Shown in pieces: positions 1-7,544 of a stretch of DNA of 33,218 nucleotides; position 1 is the first letter of the stretch, and each line of letters starts with the position of its first letter. Both the position numbers and the translations under genes were made by a program. The notes beneath the pieces were generated by a model that saw only the letters and a program-made list of their open reading frames with translations, ran no database searches and was not told the DNA's origin. The DNA is from CAZVEV01 sp964625865 (GTDB taxonomy: Bacteria; Planctomycetota; Phycisphaerae; SM23-33), in assembly GCA_964625865.1 (NCBI GenBank), contig CAZVEV010000036.1, positions 1 to 33,218 of the forward strand. The letters run 5' to 3'.

Positions 1-39
1 TCTTCCTGCTCCTGGTCAGTTCGTCGGCTGGAGATTAAG

Positions 40-1122
40 ATGCGTACGCCCTGGGACGCACTGGCCCGGCGTCTTGTTCGGTGGGTCCGCCGGCGGTATC
101 ATGCTCGGCGCGGACACGGAATTGAGCTCATGAGGCTTCGTACACTACTGTCGAAAGGTCGCGTGCTGGCCGGCCTGATGGCCCTGGCGCTGGCGATGTC
201 CCTTCTGGGGCCTGCGGCGGCCGGACCGCTGCGCAGCCTGGCCAGGCTCGTCATCGCCCCGGCGGGGGAGGTGGGCATGTACGCGACGACGGCGGTCCAG
301 CACCACGTCGACGAGGCCATGCGCGAGACCATCAGCCAGGACGAAGCCCGGGCCCTCCGCGAAGAAAACGCCTATCTCCGCAGCGCCACGGCCTTGCTGG
401 CCGAGAACCTGGCCGCCGCGATGCGGGAGATTGACGCGATACAGCAGATCCGCAGCGGCCTGTACGGGCGGACGGACGAGATGCCCAGCGAACTGATCCG
501 CGCGCGGGTGGTGGCAAGCGACTCGCTTCCGTACAGCGCCACGCGAATCGTCGGCGCGGGTGCGGCTGAGGGCAACTTCGTCACGACGCGAGAGCTATGG
601 ACGGGGCGTCAGAAGGCCCTGCCGAGCAAGCTGGCGGCCGTCACGGCGTCGGCGCTGGTGGGCAGGATAACCGAGTCGGACGCCTTTACCGCTCGCCTGC
701 AACTGGTCACGGACCGGTCGTTCCGCATCGGCGTGCAGATCCATCGCGTGGTGCAGGACCCCAAACGCCCTCGCCGAATCACCGTGACTTCCGACGGGGG
801 GCCCGACCGCGTGGAGCAGTTGACGGCGTTCCATCCGGACGTCGGCGCCGAGGCCCATGGTGATGGCAAGAGCGGGATCGTGATACCGCGCGTTCAGCGG
901 CTGCACAACATCCTGCCCGGCGACCTGGTGGCGACGCTTGCCGACGACCTGGTCGGTGTGTCGATTCCCCTCGGGCTCGTCGAGCGCGTGGAGGACGACG
1001 AGGACAAGCCCGCACAACTGGTGACGCTGCACGTCAGGCCGCGAGCGAACCTGGAAGCCCTTCGCGAAGTCTACGTCATCGTTCCGCCCAGACCCGGCGA
1101 TCCGACGGGAGGGCAGCGCTGA
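40..1122 (+). CDS. mreC: Rod shape-determining protein MreC
   Basis: MreC is a periplasmic scaffold of the elongasome; it links cytoplasmic MreB filaments to PBP2/RodA during lateral wall synthesis. The 360-residue product has a short basic cytoplasmic N-terminus, one membrane span at about residues 42-62, a coiled-coil segment at about 95-135 (alternating ALREENAYL-type heptads) and then the beta-rich MreC domain to the C-terminus. The length is near the upper end for the family. The ATG at 40 is chosen because GGAG sits 6-7 bases upstream; an in-frame ATG at 130 has a weaker site but would give a more usual N-terminus. A TAA at 36-38 in another frame may end the preceding gene, perhaps mreB, outside the window. 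The gene overlaps mreD by one base (TGATG). Family assignment comes from both the protein and the neighbouring mreD-PBP2-rodA order. Confidence 0.9.
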   Translation: MRTPWDALARRLVRWVRRRYHARRGHGIELMRLRTLLSKGRVLAGLMALALAMSLLGPAAAGPLRSLARLVIAPAGEVGMYATTAVQHHVDEAMRETISQDEARALREENAYLRSATALLAENLAAAMREIDAIQQIRSGLYGRTDEMPSELIRARVVASDSLPYSATRIVGAGAAEGNFVTTRELWTGRQKALPSKLAAVTASALVGRITESDAFTARLQLVTDRSFRIGVQIHRVVQDPKRPRRITVTSDGGPDRVEQLTAFHPDVGAEAHGDGKSGIVIPRVQRLHNILPGDLVATLADDLVGVSIPLGLVERVEDDEDKPAQLVTLHVRPRANLEALREVYVIVPPRPGDPTGGQR

Positions 1123-1682
1123 TGCGGTGGATACCCCTGGTCATCCTGACGTACGTCGTGACGCTGGCCCAGACGAGCCTGGTGGGCATTATCGACATTG
1201 ACGTGCCCACGGTCGGCGTGATCCGGCCCGAACTGCTCATCATCGTGGTGGTCTTTGCGGCCTTGCATGTCCGCGACGCCGTCGACGCGATGCTGACCGG
1301 CTGGGTGCTCGGGCTGGCGCTGGACGTGACCACCGGCGCCGGGGCGAGCACCTCGACGGCCGTCGGGCCGATGGCGCTGGCCTACGCCCTTGCTGCGGGG
1401 GCCGTCTACAAGATCCGCGGGGCCGTCTTTCGCGAGAAAGTCGTCACCCAGTGTGTCATGACCGTGGTATTCTGTGTGCTGGCCCATTGGGCGTGGATCA
1501 CGGCGCAGTGGCTGCTCGTCTTCAGGGGCACGACGGCGAGGGGATATCTGCTGATGCTCGTCCAGGCGTCGCTGGTGAGCCTGTACACCGCCGCCCTGGC
1601 GCCGGTGGGGCACGCGGGCCTGCGGGCCGCGAGACGGTGGATTATCGCCCTGCCGGCCAGCGACCTGCGCCGGCGACGCTGA
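1122..1682 (+). CDS. mreD: Rod shape-determining protein MreD-like membrane protein
   Basis: This 186-residue, very hydrophobic protein has about five predicted membrane segments and occupies the standard mreD position between mreC and the PBP2 gene. MreD is an integral inner-membrane partner of MreC in the elongasome. The sequence itself is poorly conserved, as is normal for MreD, so the assignment leans on size, topology and gene order. The ATG shares its A with the mreC stop codon (TGATG), which implies translational coupling. Only 19 bases separate its stop from the next start. The C-terminus is basic (RRRR-like), consistent with a cytoplasmic tail. Confidence 0.82.
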   Translation: MRWIPLVILTYVVTLAQTSLVGIIDIDVPTVGVIRPELLIIVVVFAALHVRDAVDAMLTGWVLGLALDVTTGAGASTSTAVGPMALAYALAAGAVYKIRGAVFREKVVTQCVMTVVFCVLAHWAWITAQWLLVFRGTTARGYLLMLVQASLVSLYTAALAPVGHAGLRAARRWIIALPASDLRRRR

Positions 1683-1701
1683 CAGCCCGGAAGACCGTGC
1701 G

Positions 1702-3633
1702 ATGTACATCAAGCGAGTGAGAATCCTGATTGTCCTGATAGGCGTGGCCTTCGTGGCGCTGGCGGCGCGCGTGGGATACCTTCAGATCGTCCAGGGAGAC
1801 TACTATCGCGGGCGGGCCGAGCAGTTGCTCCAGCACACCGAGCTGGTGCCCACCGTCCGTGGGACGATCTACGACCGCAACGCCCTGGTCCTCGCCGCCG
1901 ACCGCGTCTGCTTCGACCTGTGTCTCGACTACCGCCTGCTGACGGCCTCGCCGCGATGGATCCGCCGCGAGGTGGCCCGGATTCGACGGGACCAGGACGT
2001 CTCCAAGAGCCAGGCCCGCGCCATCTTCGAGCGGCGCGTTGAGAACGCCTGGCGGCTGGTCGAGCGCATCGCGGAGGCCCCGCGCGACGAGGTCCGCCGG
2101 ACGAAGGTCGCCCGGATCATCCATCGCATCGAGACCATTCGCGGGCGCGTGGGCATGGACATCCGCGAGCAGCGACAGGCCCATCCGATTGTCCGCGGCC
2201 TGCGTGCCGTTCGGGGCCGGGCCGAGGGCGTCAGCGCGGCCGACCTTGCCGAGACGGTCGGCGTGTCGGTGCGCAAGAGTTCCAAGCGCGTGTATCCGCG
2301 GTTGGGGACGGCCTGTCACGTGATCGGCATCACCGGGGAGGTCTCCGCCGCCGAGCAGGACCGCCTGAACGTCCCGGCCGACGGCGAGGGCTGGCTCGGG
2401 GCGCTGCGGAGCAACTACCTGCCCGGCGACATGATCGGCAAGAGCGGAGTCGAGAGACTGTGCGAGCCGTACCTCCGCGGGCGCCGCGGATACAAGCGGT
2501 ATCGTCGCTCGCCCGAGCCGATCGGCCAGGACACATTCGTCCCCGGTCGCAAGGTGTATCTGACCCTCGACATCATGCTCCAGCAGCGTGTCGCGGCCCT
2601 GGTGTCAGCCACCGGGCGAAACGGGTGCGCGGTCATCCTGAGCGTTCCTCGCAGCGAAGTACTCGCCCTGGTCTCCGTGCCGACCTACGACCTGAACCGC
2701 TACCGCGCGGACTACAACGTGCTGGCGCGCGACGTGGTGAACCAGCCGTTCAAGCATCGTGCGGTTGGTGAACTGTACCCGCCGGGCTCCACGATGAAGC
2801 CGCTGGCCGCGGTGGGGGCCCTGACCGATGGCGTGATCACCGAGCAGACCACCCACGTCTGTACCGGGTCGCTGTTTTCGAATCCCGCGCTGGGCTTTCG
2901 CTGCTGGATCTACCGTCGCGGGTCGCATGGACCGTTGACGGTCACCAACGCGCTGATGGACAGTTGTAACGTCTTCTTCTATCGCACGGGCCAGGCCATG
3001 GGCGTGGCCAGGCTGGGCTACTGGGCACGCCAGTTCGGCTACAGCCAGCTCCCGGGAACGGGACTGGTTGAGGAGGTCCGCGGCATCGTGCCCACCGGCG
3101 GCACGCGAGGGGAGGCGAGGATGCTGGCCATCGGGCAGGGCCGCCTCAGCGTCACGCCCCTCCACGTGGCCAGCGCGATGGCAACCCTCGCGCGGAAGGG
3201 CGAGTTCCGTTCGCCCATGCTTGTTCTCGAGGGCGGGCCCGAGCAGACGCGGCGCACCGTCCCGGCCAGCGCGGCGGCCATCGAGGCGGCACGGCGCGGC
3301 ATGGACAAGGTGACCAACGACCGGAAGTCCATGACAGCCTACAAATACTTCCACGGCCCCGGCGTGGATGAACTGGACTTCGAGGTCTGCGGCAAGACGG
3401 GCACGGCCGAGACGTCCATACGCCGCGTTGATACCGATGGCGATGGCAGGGCGGACGTGACGCTGAGCGGGCGCATGGTGTGGTTTGCGGGCTTTGCCCC
3501 GAAGGACGATCCGAAGGTGGCCTTCGCGGTGATGCTCGAATACGTGCCCGAGCCCGACGGCGGGGGCGGGAAGAACTGTGCCCCGATCGCCCGCGAAGCA
3601 CTGCGGATCTGTCGCGAACTGGGACACATTTGA
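1702..3633 (+). CDS. mrdA: Penicillin-binding protein 2 (elongasome transpeptidase)
   Basis: Class B PBP that crosslinks peptidoglycan during elongation with RodA as glycosyltransferase partner. The 643-residue protein has a single N-terminal membrane anchor (about residues 8-25), a PBP-dimer/pedestal region beginning with the conserved RGTIYDRN-like motif near residue 54, and a transpeptidase domain from about 300. The three active-site motifs are visible: STMK with Ser363 as nucleophile and Lys366, SCN at 421-423, and KTG at 565-567. The pedestal carries an Arg-rich, helical insertion (about residues 90-190) that looks larger than in E. coli PBP2. The ATG at 1702 gives the short cytoplasmic tail expected. 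It lies between mreD and rodA, with rodA starting 13 bases after its stop, so the four genes probably form one transcript. Confidence 0.95.
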   Translation: MYIKRVRILIVLIGVAFVALAARVGYLQIVQGDYYRGRAEQLLQHTELVPTVRGTIYDRNALVLAADRVCFDLCLDYRLLTASPRWIRREVARIRRDQDVSKSQARAIFERRVENAWRLVERIAEAPRDEVRRTKVARIIHRIETIRGRVGMDIREQRQAHPIVRGLRAVRGRAEGVSAADLAETVGVSVRKSSKRVYPRLGTACHVIGITGEVSAAEQDRLNVPADGEGWLGALRSNYLPGDMIGKSGVERLCEPYLRGRRGYKRYRRSPEPIGQDTFVPGRKVYLTLDIMLQQRVAALVSATGRNGCAVILSVPRSEVLALVSVPTYDLNRYRADYNVLARDVVNQPFKHRAVGELYPPGSTMKPLAAVGALTDGVITEQTTHVCTGSLFSNPALGFRCWIYRRGSHGPLTVTNALMDSCNVFFYRTGQAMGVARLGYWARQFGYSQLPGTGLVEEVRGIVPTGGTRGEARMLAIGQGRLSVTPLHVASAMATLARKGEFRSPMLVLEGGPEQTRRTVPASAAAIEAARRGMDKVTNDRKSMTAYKYFHGPGVDELDFEVCGKTGTAETSIRRVDTDGDGRADVTLSGRMVWFAGFAPKDDPKVAFAVMLEYVPEPDGGGGKNCAPIAREALRICRELGHI

Positions 3634-3646
3634 GGCGACCATACGG

Positions 3647-4972
3647 ATGTGGCAACGCACAAAGACGTTTCTGGCACGGACGCACTGGCCGATCGTGCTG
3701 GCCATGGCGGCCCTGATGGTCGTGGGGATCGCCGCCATCGGCGTCTCGGAACGCGCCGAAGGCGCGGGGGGCGGTTTCTCGACCAGGCAGACGATCTTCG
3801 CGGGGCTGGGGCTGGCGGTGTACCTGGGCATGACGATGCTGCCGTACGGACGGATCGGCACGTGGACGTACCTGATCTTCGGTGCCACGATGGGGCTGCT
3901 CGTCCTCGTCCTGCTCCTGCCCCCCATTCGCGGCTCGCGACGGTGGATCGACCTGAAGTTCTTCCTCCTCCAGCCGTCCGAGGTCGCCAAGCTGACGTTC
4001 ATCATTCTTCTGGCGTGGTATTTGCGGCGGGGCGACAACTACCGGCGCCTGCGCGGCCTGGCCCTGCCGTTCGTCCTGACGTTCGTGCCGATGATCCTCA
4101 TCCTCGCCGAGCCGGACCTCGGGACGGCCCTGCTGCTGCTGCCCACCCTCTACATCATGCTCTTTGCCGCCGGGGCCAAGCTGCGCCACCTGCTCGGCAT
4201 CATCGCCGTCGGCACGGTGATGGTCCTCGTGCCCCTGCCCCGCGCCATCTCCAGTTCGATGAGCCCCGTCGAGGCCGCCGATCGCAGGGCGATGGCCTAT
4301 CACTGGGGCGATTCGCCGTGGACGTTCGAGGCCGGCGGAAGCGAGTATGTCGTCTCGGCAGCGCCGCTGTCGATGATGAAGCACCACCAGCTCAAGCGCA
4401 TCGAGGGCTGGCTGCGGCAGAACGATCCGAAGGTCGCCAAGGGCAAGGGCTATCAACTGTACCAGTCGAAGATGATCCTGGCCACCGGCAAGCTGTCGGG
4501 GCGGGGCGGCTGGGGCGACGCCGAGGCGTACTTCCACCTCCTGCCCGACGATCACACGGACTTCATCTTCAGCGTCATTGGCGGGCAGTGGGGGCTCCTC
4601 GGCTGCCTGACCGTCCTCTTGCTGTACGTCGTGCTGGCCGTGTCCGGCCTGGAGATCGCCAGCAGGACCGACGACGCGTTCGGACGCCTGCTGGCTATCG
4701 GCGTGGTGGCACTGCTGTTCTCGCAGATCTGTATCAACGTGGGCATGACGGTGGGGCTGATGCCGATCACGGGCATGACCCTTCCGCTGGTCAGCTACGG
4801 CGGATCGTCGCTGCTGGTCAACTGCGCCGCCCTGGGCCTGCTGGCCAACGTGGGCCTGCACAGGCCGATCCTCCTCGGCAGGCGCCCCTTCGAGCACGAA
4901 GAGAAAGACGATACCTCGGCGCTGACCAGACAAGAGACGATGGGCAATCGCCGGGCCGAGCCGGGGAAGTGA
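3647..4972 (+). CDS. rodA: RodA, SEDS-family peptidoglycan glycosyltransferase
   Basis: Polytopic SEDS glycosyltransferase that polymerises lipid II for side-wall growth with PBP2. The 441-residue protein has about ten membrane spans and the family landmarks QPSEVAK (109-115), DFIFSVIG starting at Asp305 in the large extracytoplasmic-loop/TM region, and LVSYGGSS (381-388) near the C-terminus. The frame is open back to 3578 inside the PBP2 gene, but the ATG at 3647, 13 bases after the PBP2 stop and preceded by GAGG, gives the N-terminus usual for RodA (one tail, then the first membrane span). The loop around residues 205-300 is long and charged, longer than in E. coli RodA. FtsW is a paralogue with similar motifs, but the mreCD-PBP2 context argues for RodA. 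The stop codon overlaps a GATTGTA heptad of the repeat family described below. Confidence 0.93.
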   Translation: MWQRTKTFLARTHWPIVLAMAALMVVGIAAIGVSERAEGAGGGFSTRQTIFAGLGLAVYLGMTMLPYGRIGTWTYLIFGATMGLLVLVLLLPPIRGSRRWIDLKFFLLQPSEVAKLTFIILLAWYLRRGDNYRRLRGLALPFVLTFVPMILILAEPDLGTALLLLPTLYIMLFAAGAKLRHLLGIIAVGTVMVLVPLPRAISSSMSPVEAADRRAMAYHWGDSPWTFEAGGSEYVVSAAPLSMMKHHQLKRIEGWLRQNDPKVAKGKGYQLYQSKMILATGKLSGRGGWGDAEAYFHLLPDDHTDFIFSVIGGQWGLLGCLTVLLLYVVLAVSGLEIASRTDDAFGRLLAIGVVALLFSQICINVGMTVGLMPITGMTLPLVSYGGSSLLVNCAALGLLANVGLHRPILLGRRPFEHEEKDDTSALTRQETMGNRRAEPGK

Positions 4973-5134
4973 TTGTAGATTCCTCGGGGCGAGTAGTCCG
5001 TCAACGTCTGACGGTCAATCGCGACGCGATCAGCACACTTGCGGAACACCACGCCACGAGGGTGACGTGTCTGACGAATGCAGGATCTCCCCGCGAAAAC
5101 GGAATCCACAATCCAAGATCGTAAATCTACAATT
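4971..5134. repeat. GATTnnn heptad arrays at the 3' ends of convergent rodA and DUF5658 gene
   Basis: On the plus strand GATTGTA-GATTCCT (4971-4984) begins inside the rodA stop codon. On the minus strand five heptads (5134 down to 5100: AATTGTA, GATTTAC, GATCTTG, GATTGTG, GATTCCG) begin at the stop of the convergent DUF5658 gene. The two arms share a perfect 10-bp inverted repeat, 4972-4981 against 5124-5133. Between them lies about 115 bp with no gene. The same heptad phase and base preference recurs at 10841-10868 and 31095-31144. Confidence 0.75.
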
Positions 5135-5546
5135 GATTGGCGTGCAGGATCGTGCAGAAGTTCAGCCAGCGAATCGCCAGCGCCACGTAGGCCAGGCACA
5201 GCAGCCAGGCCGCCAGTTCCGCCAGGCGATGGCGGCGAAGTGCGATCAGGATGACCGAGCCGAGCGCGACGGCAAGGCACTTGAACCCCGCCAGGATCCA
5301 CGGCGAATCGAGCATGCCCCGGGCCACCGGGTTCAGCTCGAAGAACTGCCCCGTCTGGTGGGCGTGGATCGTGTAGGCCAGGTCGAAGAAGTTCAGCACC
5401 CACAGCACGACGAGAAGGCTGATGACGCGACGGCCTCGCGTTGCATGTACGGCCCGGGAAATCGCGATCAAGACACCGGCGGCTTGCCCTCCAGCGGTGA
5501 TCTCCTCCTCGGGCCCACGTGATGATGTCGTGGGCATCGACTCCAT
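5127..5546 (-). CDS. DUF5658-like small membrane protein
   Basis: A 139-residue protein with a 40-residue polar N-terminus and three or four hydrophobic segments (about residues 43-60, 82-100, 108-135). The pattern NFFDLAYT followed by ELNPVARGM resembles the conserved Asn/Asp and NP-containing motifs of the DUF5658 family of bacterial membrane proteins, whose role is unknown to me. The start at 5546 is well supported by GGAGG five bases upstream. The gene is convergent with rodA. The 500 bp upstream of it contains several hairpins and a minus-strand promoter-terminator pair, so it may have either its own promoter close by (not recognised) or a long structured leader. Function is not assigned. 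Confidence 0.7.
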   Translation of the reverse strand: MESMPTTSSRGPEEEITAGGQAAGVLIAISRAVHATRGRRVISLLVVLWVLNFFDLAYTIHAHQTGQFFELNPVARGMLDSPWILAGFKCLAVALGSVILIALRRHRLAELAAWLLCLAYVALAIRWLNFCTILHANQL

Positions 5547-5686
5547 AATCCCTCCAATCGGTCAGGCGGGGGGATCACTTTACTAACAATCGGACAACGT
5601 AGTGGAAACCCGCGTCGCTTCCGGACGTCACGTGCGAGCGCCAACCGCGATCAAGGAACCGCCCCCTTGCCCGTGCACGTTCGCCG

Positions 5687-5746
5687 GGGGCGAAATGGCG
5701 TTCTGCGACTGAGACGTCTCTCTTTCGGGCGCATCCATTTCGCCCC
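5687..5746. repeat. 12-bp inverted repeat (hairpin)
   Basis: GGGGCGAAATGG at 5687-5698 is exactly inverted at 5735-5746. The 36-base interval contains a perfect palindrome GAGACGTCTC (5711-5720), so the element can form a nested stem. It lies in the non-coding stretch 5547-6116, about 140 bp upstream of the DUF5658 start on the minus strand. Confidence 0.7.
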
Positions 5747-5852
5747 GGGTGATCACATCCGGGGGTTCCGCGCACCGGCGCAGCGTCTCCTTTTCCTCGC
5801 TTGTTTCTGGCATTCTCGTGGCAGTCGGAATACCCGGAAGACGTCGTAGAAG

Positions 5853-5953
5853 CCCGGCTGACCCCTTTGGCCGCGTTTAAGCTCGATGGTGGGGGCAAAG
5901 GGTGTTTTTCTCGGCCAAACGCGGCCACGGGACGGCCAGACCCCTTAGCCGGG
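5853..5953. repeat. Nested inverted repeats in intergenic region
   Basis: Two nested perfect pairs are visible: CCCGGCT (5853-5859) with AGCCGGG (5947-5953), and GGCCGCGTTT (5869-5878) with AAACGCGGCC (5917-5926). Together they allow a long two-stage hairpin of about 100 nt. No convincing coding frame runs through this part: the open frames here have the composition of random GC-rich sequence and no ribosome-binding site. Confidence 0.6.
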
Positions 5954-5974
5954 ATGCTGTCGCGGACACCGCGC

Positions 5975-6016
5975 AAAAAAAGCGACGACGCCGGGGGAGG
6001 GGAGCCCGACGTCGTC
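5975..6016 (-). terminator. Rho-independent terminator, minus strand
   Basis: Read on the minus strand, a 12-bp stem (arms 6016-6005 and 5995-5984, one C-A mismatch, 9-base loop) is followed by GC and seven T residues (5981-5975). The strong stem next to a T tract fits an intrinsic terminator for minus-strand transcription. No protein-coding gene on that strand ends here, which points to a short untranslated transcript. Confidence 0.7.
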
Positions 6017-6066
6017 TTAACTCGATCAGAATATTATTCTAACCGAGGAGCCTCACATTAACGCTA
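5975..6066 (-). ncRNA. Candidate small structured RNA (about 92 nt)
   Basis: A minus-strand promoter-like pair (TTGCCC at 6100-6095, 16-bp spacer, TATAAT at 6078-6073) predicts a start near 6066. The predicted transcript contains a hairpin at 6047-6021 with 12 consecutive pairs (two of them G-U) and a 3-base AAT loop. It ends at the intrinsic terminator with its T7 tract. There is no open frame of note in it. It could be an independent sRNA, or an attenuator-like leader of the DUF5658 gene, whose start lies a further 430 bp downstream. No known RNA family was recognised. Confidence 0.45.
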
Positions 6067-6072
6067 CGGGTC

Positions 6073-6100
6073 ATTATAGCACAGACGGCCCGGGGGGCAA
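6073..6100 (-). promoter_or_regulatory. Sigma-70-type promoter candidate, minus strand
   Basis: TATAAT (complement of 6073-6078) is a perfect -10 match. TTGCCC (complement of 6095-6100) matches four of six -35 positions, with 16 bp between. The site lies just outside the 5' edge of the cytochrome remnant and points away from it, towards the terminator at 5975-6016. Confidence 0.5.
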
Positions 6101-6116
6101 GAGAAAAATCGCTACG

Positions 6117-6414
6117 AATATCATCTTTTCTGAACAGCCCGGCTGCGCGATGTGCCACGTGCCACTCCGGGCCGCTGCTGACGAACCTGAAGACACATGA
6201 CGTGGGCACCGAAGGCCCGGCCGACTGGCAGGGACGATTCGAGACCCCCACGCTCGTCGAGTTGTGGCGAACCGCGCCGTATCTCCACGACGGCCGGGCC
6301 TGCACGCTCCGCGACGTGCTGACCCCATTCAACCGAAACGACCGACACGGCCGAACGTCTCACCTGACGCCCGCGCAGATCGACGCGCTGAGAGCCTACC
6401 TGCGGTCATTGTGA
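6117..6414 (+). pseudogene. Remnant of a cytochrome c (CCP/MauG-like) protein, truncated and frameshifted
   Basis: The 3' part of a c-type haem protein of the di-haem peroxidase type. A CxxCH site is visible, followed by a GPLLTNLKTHDVGT-like stretch, then FETPTLVELWRTAPYLHDGR and DRHGRTSHLTPAQIDALRAY, all typical of the C-terminal haem domain of these proteins. There is no start region: the recognisable frame begins near 6117. A perfect tandem duplication of GTGCCAC (6152-6158 and 6159-6165) shifts the frame exactly at the haem-binding site. Removing one copy rejoins IIFSEQPGCAMCH to SGPLLTNL. A GTG at 6204 region could start a 70-residue piece, but that lacks the haem site. I regard it as a decaying gene fragment whose 5' part was lost at or near the 5975-6100 element. 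Confidence 0.75.
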
Positions 6415-6447
6415 TAGTACCCAGCCGAAAGGAGCCCGGCCGAGTAG

Positions 6448-6481
6448 CTGTCCTTCGACCCGGTCGATATGCTCAGGACAG
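6448..6481. repeat. Short inverted repeat of the TTCGAC...GCTCAGGACAG type
   Basis: CTGTCCT (6448-6454) and AGGACAG (6475-6481) form a 7-bp stem around TTCGAC...GCTC. It resembles the short dispersed hairpin repeats with TTCGAC/GCTCAGGACAGG cores seen in many bacterial genomes. It lies between the cytochrome remnant and the PfkB promoter. Confidence 0.5.
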
Positions 6482-6524
6482 GCCATCGCCCTCTGGCGCT
6501 GTGCGGGCGCGACGATCTACGGCC

Positions 6525-6552
6525 TTGGCAATGCGGGCAGATGCAGTAGAAT
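6525..6552 (+). promoter_or_regulatory. Sigma-70-type promoter of the PfkB-kinase gene
   Basis: TTGGCA (6525-6530) and TAGAAT (6547-6552) each match five of six consensus positions and are 16 bp apart. The predicted start, near 6559, leaves a leader of about 40 nt before the kinase start codon. This is the best housekeeping-type promoter match noted in the window. Confidence 0.6.
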
Positions 6553-6597
6553 CAGCCGTGTTTCGAACCGAATTGGCCCCGTGGAGCGAGAGTGACG

Positions 6598-7488
6598 ATG
6601 ACAGAGAACGAAGGCGTTTTCAAGGTGTGCGGTCTTGGGGAAGTCCTGTGGGATGCCTTTCCTGACGGAGAGAAGTTCGGCGGGGCGCCGGCGAACTTCA
6701 CGTGCCACTCCCATTCCCTCGGCGCCAAGACGTACGTCGTCAGTTGCATCGGGATCGACCGGCGCGGCGCCGACGCGCGGGCGTTCCTGGACAACCACGG
6801 CGTTGACACGTCCTGCCTGATCGACAGCGGAGCCCACGAGACAGGCGTCGTCATCGTTGCGCTGGACGCCGAAGGCAGGCCGACGTACGAGATCAAGGAA
6901 GGCGTCGCGTGGGACAACATCCCGTGGACGGACGAGATCGGCACGCTGGCGCCGCAACTAAACGCCGTGTGCTTCGGATCGCTCTGCCAGCGCCACGATG
7001 TGTCGCGCGAGACGATCAGGCGGTTTCTCACGGCCACCCGCCCTGACTGCCTCCGTGTCTTCGACATCAACCTGCGCCAGACGTTCTACAACGACGAGGT
7101 CCTGCGATCGTCGCTAGAAGTGGCCAACGTGCTCAAGCTCAACGACGAGGAACTGCCCGTCGTCGCCGCACTGATCGGCGCCGAGGGCTCGGACGAGGAC
7201 ATCATCCGGGCGGTCATCGCCGAGTTCGACCTCAAGCTCGTCGCGCTGACCTGTGGTGAGAAGGGCGCGCTGATGGTCACGCCGGATAGATCGAGTTTCG
7301 CGGCCCCGGAGGTTCCCGAGGTGGTCAGCACTGTCGGCGCGGGCGATGCGTTCACGGCGGCCATGATCATGGGCTTCCTGAAAGGCGAGCCCATCGATCA
7401 GATCAACCAGGAGGCCAACCGGCTCGCGGCGTTCGTGTGCACGCAGGCCGGCGCCGTTCCCGAACTGCCCGATTCGCTGAAGGCGTGA
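6598..7488 (+). CDS. PfkB-family sugar kinase (fructokinase-like)
   Basis: Cytosolic ATP-dependent kinase of the ribokinase/PfkB superfamily, most like bacterial fructokinases. The product has 296 residues. The N-terminal region carries the substrate-side glycines (KFGGAPANF, about residues 21-29), and the C-terminal signature TVGAGDAFTAAM holds the catalytic base Asp250 and the anion-hole glycines. The ATG at 6598 and a GTG at 6592 are both possible: GGAG at 6583-6586 is 11 and 5 bases upstream respectively. A good promoter lies at 6525-6552. The next gene is a secreted sulfatase, about 55 bp downstream on the same strand, so the kinase may handle sugars released from sulfated glycans; that link is an inference. 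The exact sugar cannot be read from the sequence. Confidence 0.88.
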   Translation: MTENEGVFKVCGLGEVLWDAFPDGEKFGGAPANFTCHSHSLGAKTYVVSCIGIDRRGADARAFLDNHGVDTSCLIDSGAHETGVVIVALDAEGRPTYEIKEGVAWDNIPWTDEIGTLAPQLNAVCFGSLCQRHDVSRETIRRFLTATRPDCLRVFDINLRQTFYNDEVLRSSLEVANVLKLNDEELPVVAALIGAEGSDEDIIRAVIAEFDLKLVALTCGEKGALMVTPDRSSFAAPEVPEVVSTVGAGDAFTAAMIMGFLKGEPIDQINQEANRLAAFVCTQAGAVPELPDSLKA

Positions 7489-7544
7489 GGGCCGCTCGCC
7501 TGCCGAGCGAAGGATACTTTGGTGGGAAAGGACCGTATACTGTG

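Noticed and set aside
2605..4933. Long open frames antisense to the PBP2 and rodA genes (477 and 593 codons)
   Set aside because: They lie opposite clear genes, have low-complexity Arg/Pro/His-rich translations and no ribosome sites; GC-rich codon bias leaves such frames open.
5575..5976. A 133-codon minus-strand frame between the DUF5658 gene and the small-RNA candidate
   Set aside because: No ribosome site, composition like random GC-rich sequence, and it runs through two large inverted repeats.
6202..6414. Independent 70-residue gene starting at a GTG
   Set aside because: It is the tail of a haem domain whose haem site lies upstream in a broken frame; better read as a remnant.
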